A stretch of 7,743 bases of DNA from an uncultured Saprospiraceae bacterium. GTDB lineage: Bacteria > Bacteroidota > Bacteroidia > Chitinophagales > Saprospiraceae. Each line of letters opens with the position of its first letter. Positions within the stretch are counted from its first letter, which is position 1. The notes below the pieces were generated by a model. The model had not been told where the DNA came from. It saw only the letters and a program-made list of their open reading frames with translations, and searched no databases. The DNA lies in contig CALHKJ010000434.1 in NCBI GenBank assembly GCA_938033975.1, positions 1 through 7,743 on the forward strand, given 5' to 3'. The translations under genes were made by a program, and so were the position numbers. This document shows positions 5,284-7,743 of this stretch, piece after piece.

Positions 5284-7743
5284 TTATTGTTCTAATTGAT
5301 CTATCAAATCCCAAGGTCTTAGCCTATTAATGTTGACTGAAAAGCTAATTTTCCTACCAAAATCTTCAGAATCATAAACTTGTTTGATTCTCTCTGATTG
5401 CAATAGCGAAAGATAAATTCCAAGATCTCCGTCAAAGAATTCTAGTGCTAGGCCGGCATCATAAATAAAATTCCATTCAAAAGATTCATCCTCAATAGGG
5501 CTTGCATAAAGACCTAAATCTAAATAGGGTTTGATCGGAATGATATTAAACAAAGGCACAGGTATATCGGATTTTAAGTTGGCAGCAAACAATGCATGAT
5601 TACTTTTTCCTAAGCTTCCTTGATTATAAATCAATGGCGTTTTGAATCCACCCTGTTGTCTCGTAATCTGTTGTTCAGTCCAACGCATTTGTTCTGATCT
5701 TCCAAACCAATAATCAGAAAAGGCCACATCGGCTCTTTCATTATATGAAAGATTCAAACTTCCCTGCGCAAGCTCATTGTTATAACTATTTACATGTCTG
5801 CTGGTATTAATCGGGAAATATCCGAGAAAGACACGATAGTGAAAATTACTTTTTTCTGAATAAGCTAACTTACCTGCATAGTCCGCTGATAATCTTAAAA
5901 TTCTTCCATCTTCACCAAAAGGTGCTTCGTAATTGTGAAACATTATGGACACCTTCATTCTACTTGGTGTCAATGCAGTTTTTACAACGCGGTTAAATTC
6001 TAATAGATGAAAATTACTTGTCTCATCTAATTCAGCAGGGACAATACCATCCACTCCAAATCTTCTTCTCAAATTAATGAATGTGTATTTTAACCATTCT
6101 TCTTTTTGTTTATCAAAGTATGGATTTACAAATAAGCTAACTGAAGGAGCAAATCTATCATACCAATACAATTGATCTGTGTCTGATGGAGGCGTTCTAT
6201 ATGCAAAATGCCTATAATTAACACCGAGCATAATTTTTCTAAATACCGAAGAGTTCAGCATTATATCTTGCTCAAAATTTCCGGTTCCTACCAATCTCTT
6301 TGAGCCAAAATCAAATCCAAAGTTTCCATTAAATCTGGTCCACTTCTGAGGGAATGCAGAATTGTAAATACTAATGAATGGCATGAGTCCATTATGGACA
6401 TTATAAGCAAGCATCGGCATAAAAAACAACTCTGCTCTATTTGGATCATCGACCTGCGCCAGGAATTTTAACTTAGGTTTTTTGAAGTTGCTACCATTCA
6501 ATACCTTGACATTATTTTGTGGATTGACGTCCACATATGGAATTTTTCCATTAACCGCCAACTTGTCAAAATCCTTATGATTGAGCTCCACAGTTTTCTG
6601 TCCTTCAAATGCTTCAACCCACTGATGAGCTACCCATTCTCCATCTTTTTGAAAATCTATCCTAACTGGGATATTTAATTGTCCCTTGTTTTTTATTACT
6701 ACATCATTTGCCGAAAGGCTTGAAACAGCATGATCAACAAATCCATCACTTGTTAGTACATCCTTAAAAAACCAATCCAAATCTTCCCCTGATGTTTCTT
6801 CAAAAACTGCTTCTACATCTTGCGGTTTTGGATGTTTGAATTTCCACTTGTCGTAATATGCATGGGTGCATTTCGACATCATTTCTTCTCCTAAGTATGT
6901 TTCTAAATACTTCAGACTCCAAGCAGGATATTCATAGGCGCTGAAGCCGTAATTGATGCTATTCAATTTTGAGCAGTGGGTGCTGCAAGCTTGATTTCTT
7001 CCTCTTTTACATTGCCATACCAATGAGCTTTCTAATATGGTAGCATCAGAATCTCCTTGAAGAAATTTGGGTAACATATCATCATAGGTCCCTTTTTCAT
7101 AAAATTCATCATTGTACTTATGATCATAAAATGAATTTATTCCTTCATCCATCCAAGCGTTTTCTCTCTCATTTGATGCTAAGATTCCGTAGAACCAATT
7201 ATGACCGACCTCATGTGCAATCACATGATCTACTGCTTGATCACTACTTTTTGTATCTATTGTTGTAAGCATAGGGTACTCCATCCCTCCACCTGTTCCT
7301 CCAGGACTTTGTACAACTGTTGCTTGAGGGTATGGATAGTCACCGACTTCGCGAGAGTAGAATAAAATTGAATTTTTTAAATACTGCATGGCATTAGTCC
7401 AAGTTTCTGGAGCGTCAAACTCATACACATAGAGATCAATCTTTTGACCACTTGGAAGTTCTACAAAGTCTTTTTGAATCTTAAAATTATGGTATGCGCA
7501 CCAAGCAAAGTCATGTACATTTTCAGCTTTGAAGCTAAATGTTTTTGTATCACCTTTTTTACCCTTTTTCTTCAATGGATTACCTGTTGATGCAACTTCA
7601 TAATTTTTAGGTACCGTGATATTCACCTCATATTTTCCAAATTCAGAAAAGAATTCTCCCAAATCTAGATAGGGCATTTGATGCCAACCATCTGCATCAT
7701 ATACGGCAGGTTTTGGAAACCATTGGGTTATTTGATAGTAACC
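5284..7743 (-). CDS. M1-family zinc metallopeptidase with C-terminal beta-barrel-like domain (5' end outside window)
   Basis: The frame is open to the window edge, with 819 residues visible. The ATG at 7677 is internal, since QWFPKPAVYD and DGWHQ upstream of it match M1 enzymes. Numbered from the window edge, the substrate-binding motif is GGMEYP (152-157, variant of GxMEN). The zinc motif is HEVGH (177-181), followed 18 residues later by Glu200 in WMDEG, a complete HEXXH-x18-E. Candidate catalytic Tyr residues lie in the NYGFSAYEYPAW segment. Such enzymes are zinc aminopeptidases. Residues from about 427 to the end (6465 down to 5284) show alternating aromatic/polar beta strands with polar turns, as in outer-membrane barrels. 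The last clear strand is KISFSVNI, just before the C-terminus. This suggests a surface- or periplasm-facing peptidase tethered to the outer membrane; the barrel is inferred from pattern only. Three Cys (245, 253, 257) lie between the zinc site and the Tyr segment. The gene ends 88 bases before the TPR/TonB start, with no terminator seen. Confidence 0.92.
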   Translation of the reverse strand, partial: GYYQITQWFPKPAVYDADGWHQMPYLDLGEFFSEFGKYEVNITVPKNYEVASTGNPLKKKGKKGDTKTFSFKAENVHDFAWCAYHNFKIQKDFVELPSGQKIDLYVYEFDAPETWTNAMQYLKNSILFYSREVGDYPYPQATVVQSPGGTGGGMEYPMLTTIDTKSSDQAVDHVIAHEVGHNWFYGILASNERENAWMDEGINSFYDHKYNDEFYEKGTYDDMLPKFLQGDSDATILESSLVWQCKRGRNQACSTHCSKLNSINYGFSAYEYPAWSLKYLETYLGEEMMSKCTHAYYDKWKFKHPKPQDVEAVFEETSGEDLDWFFKDVLTSDGFVDHAVSSLSANDVVIKNKGQLNIPVRIDFQKDGEWVAHQWVEAFEGQKTVELNHKDFDKLAVNGKIPYVDVNPQNNVKVLNGSNFKKPKLKFLAQVDDPNRAELFFMPMLAYNVHNGLMPFISIYNSAFPQKWTRFNGNFGFDFGSKRLVGTGNFEQDIMLNSSVFRKIMLGVNYRHFAYRTPPSDTDQLYWYDRFAPSVSLFVNPYFDKQKEEWLKYTFINLRRRFGVDGIVPAELDETSNFHLLEFNRVVKTALTPSRMKVSIMFHNYEAPFGEDGRILRLSADYAGKLAYSEKSNFHYRVFLGYFPINTSRHVNSYNNELAQGSLNLSYNERADVAFSDYWFGRSEQMRWTEQQITRQQGGFKTPLIYNQGSLGKSNHALFAANLKSDIPVPLFNIIPIKPYLDLGLYASPIEDESFEWNFIYDAGLALEFFDGDLGIYLSLLQSERIKQVYDSEDFGRKISFSVNINRLRPWDLIDQLEQ

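Overview
The window looks like part of a Bacteroidota chromosome, probably from the Saprospiria/Cytophagia/Sphingobacteriia side of the phylum. Three things point there. The LpxB protein has the FRFWGGD-type N-terminal region of that phylum. Exported proteins have Bacteroidota-style signal peptides ending in FSQ. Several intergenic stretches match the Bacteroidota promoter -7 box TAnnTTTG. The DNA is AT-rich with short intergenic gaps. The genus cannot be named from the sequence.

Layout, left to right. (1) The 3' end of a plus-strand topA-like gene with a Lys/Ala/Pro-rich basic tail (1-213), closed by a clear intrinsic terminator (221-247). (2) A plus-strand ornithine cyclodeaminase/mu-crystallin-family reductase gene (about 298-1230), probably starting at TTG. 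(3) A minus-strand cluster surE, small membrane protein, lpxB (3429 down to 1227). Its genes overlap, and its last stop codon shares bases with the stop codon of the reductase gene. (4) A 196-bp spacer (3430-3625) made largely of degenerate 7-bp-period repeats. (5) A minus-strand low-molecular-weight phosphatase-like gene whose nucleophilic Cys is replaced by Gly (3626-4063). (6) A minus-strand exported protein with TPR repeats, a Thr/Pro/Gly-rich linker and a TonB-like C-terminal domain (4113-5195). (7) The 3' part of a large minus-strand M1-family metallopeptidase with an apparent outer-membrane beta-barrel C-terminus (5284 to beyond 7743).

Much of the window concerns the cell envelope: lipid A disaccharide synthesis (lpxB), a small inner-membrane protein coupled to it, a periplasmic TPR/TonB-like protein and a probable surface-anchored peptidase. 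surE and the reductase belong to nucleotide and amino-acid metabolism. No tRNA, rRNA, CRISPR array, insertion sequence or phage gene was seen. No intergenic stretch exceeds 300 bases.

I found no convincing new multi-gene defence or mobile system. The points most worth checking are the lpxB start, where an ATC codon sits where relatives have ATG; the Cys-to-Gly active-site change in the phosphatase-like protein; the heptad-repeat spacer; and the peptidase-barrel and TPR-TonB domain architectures.
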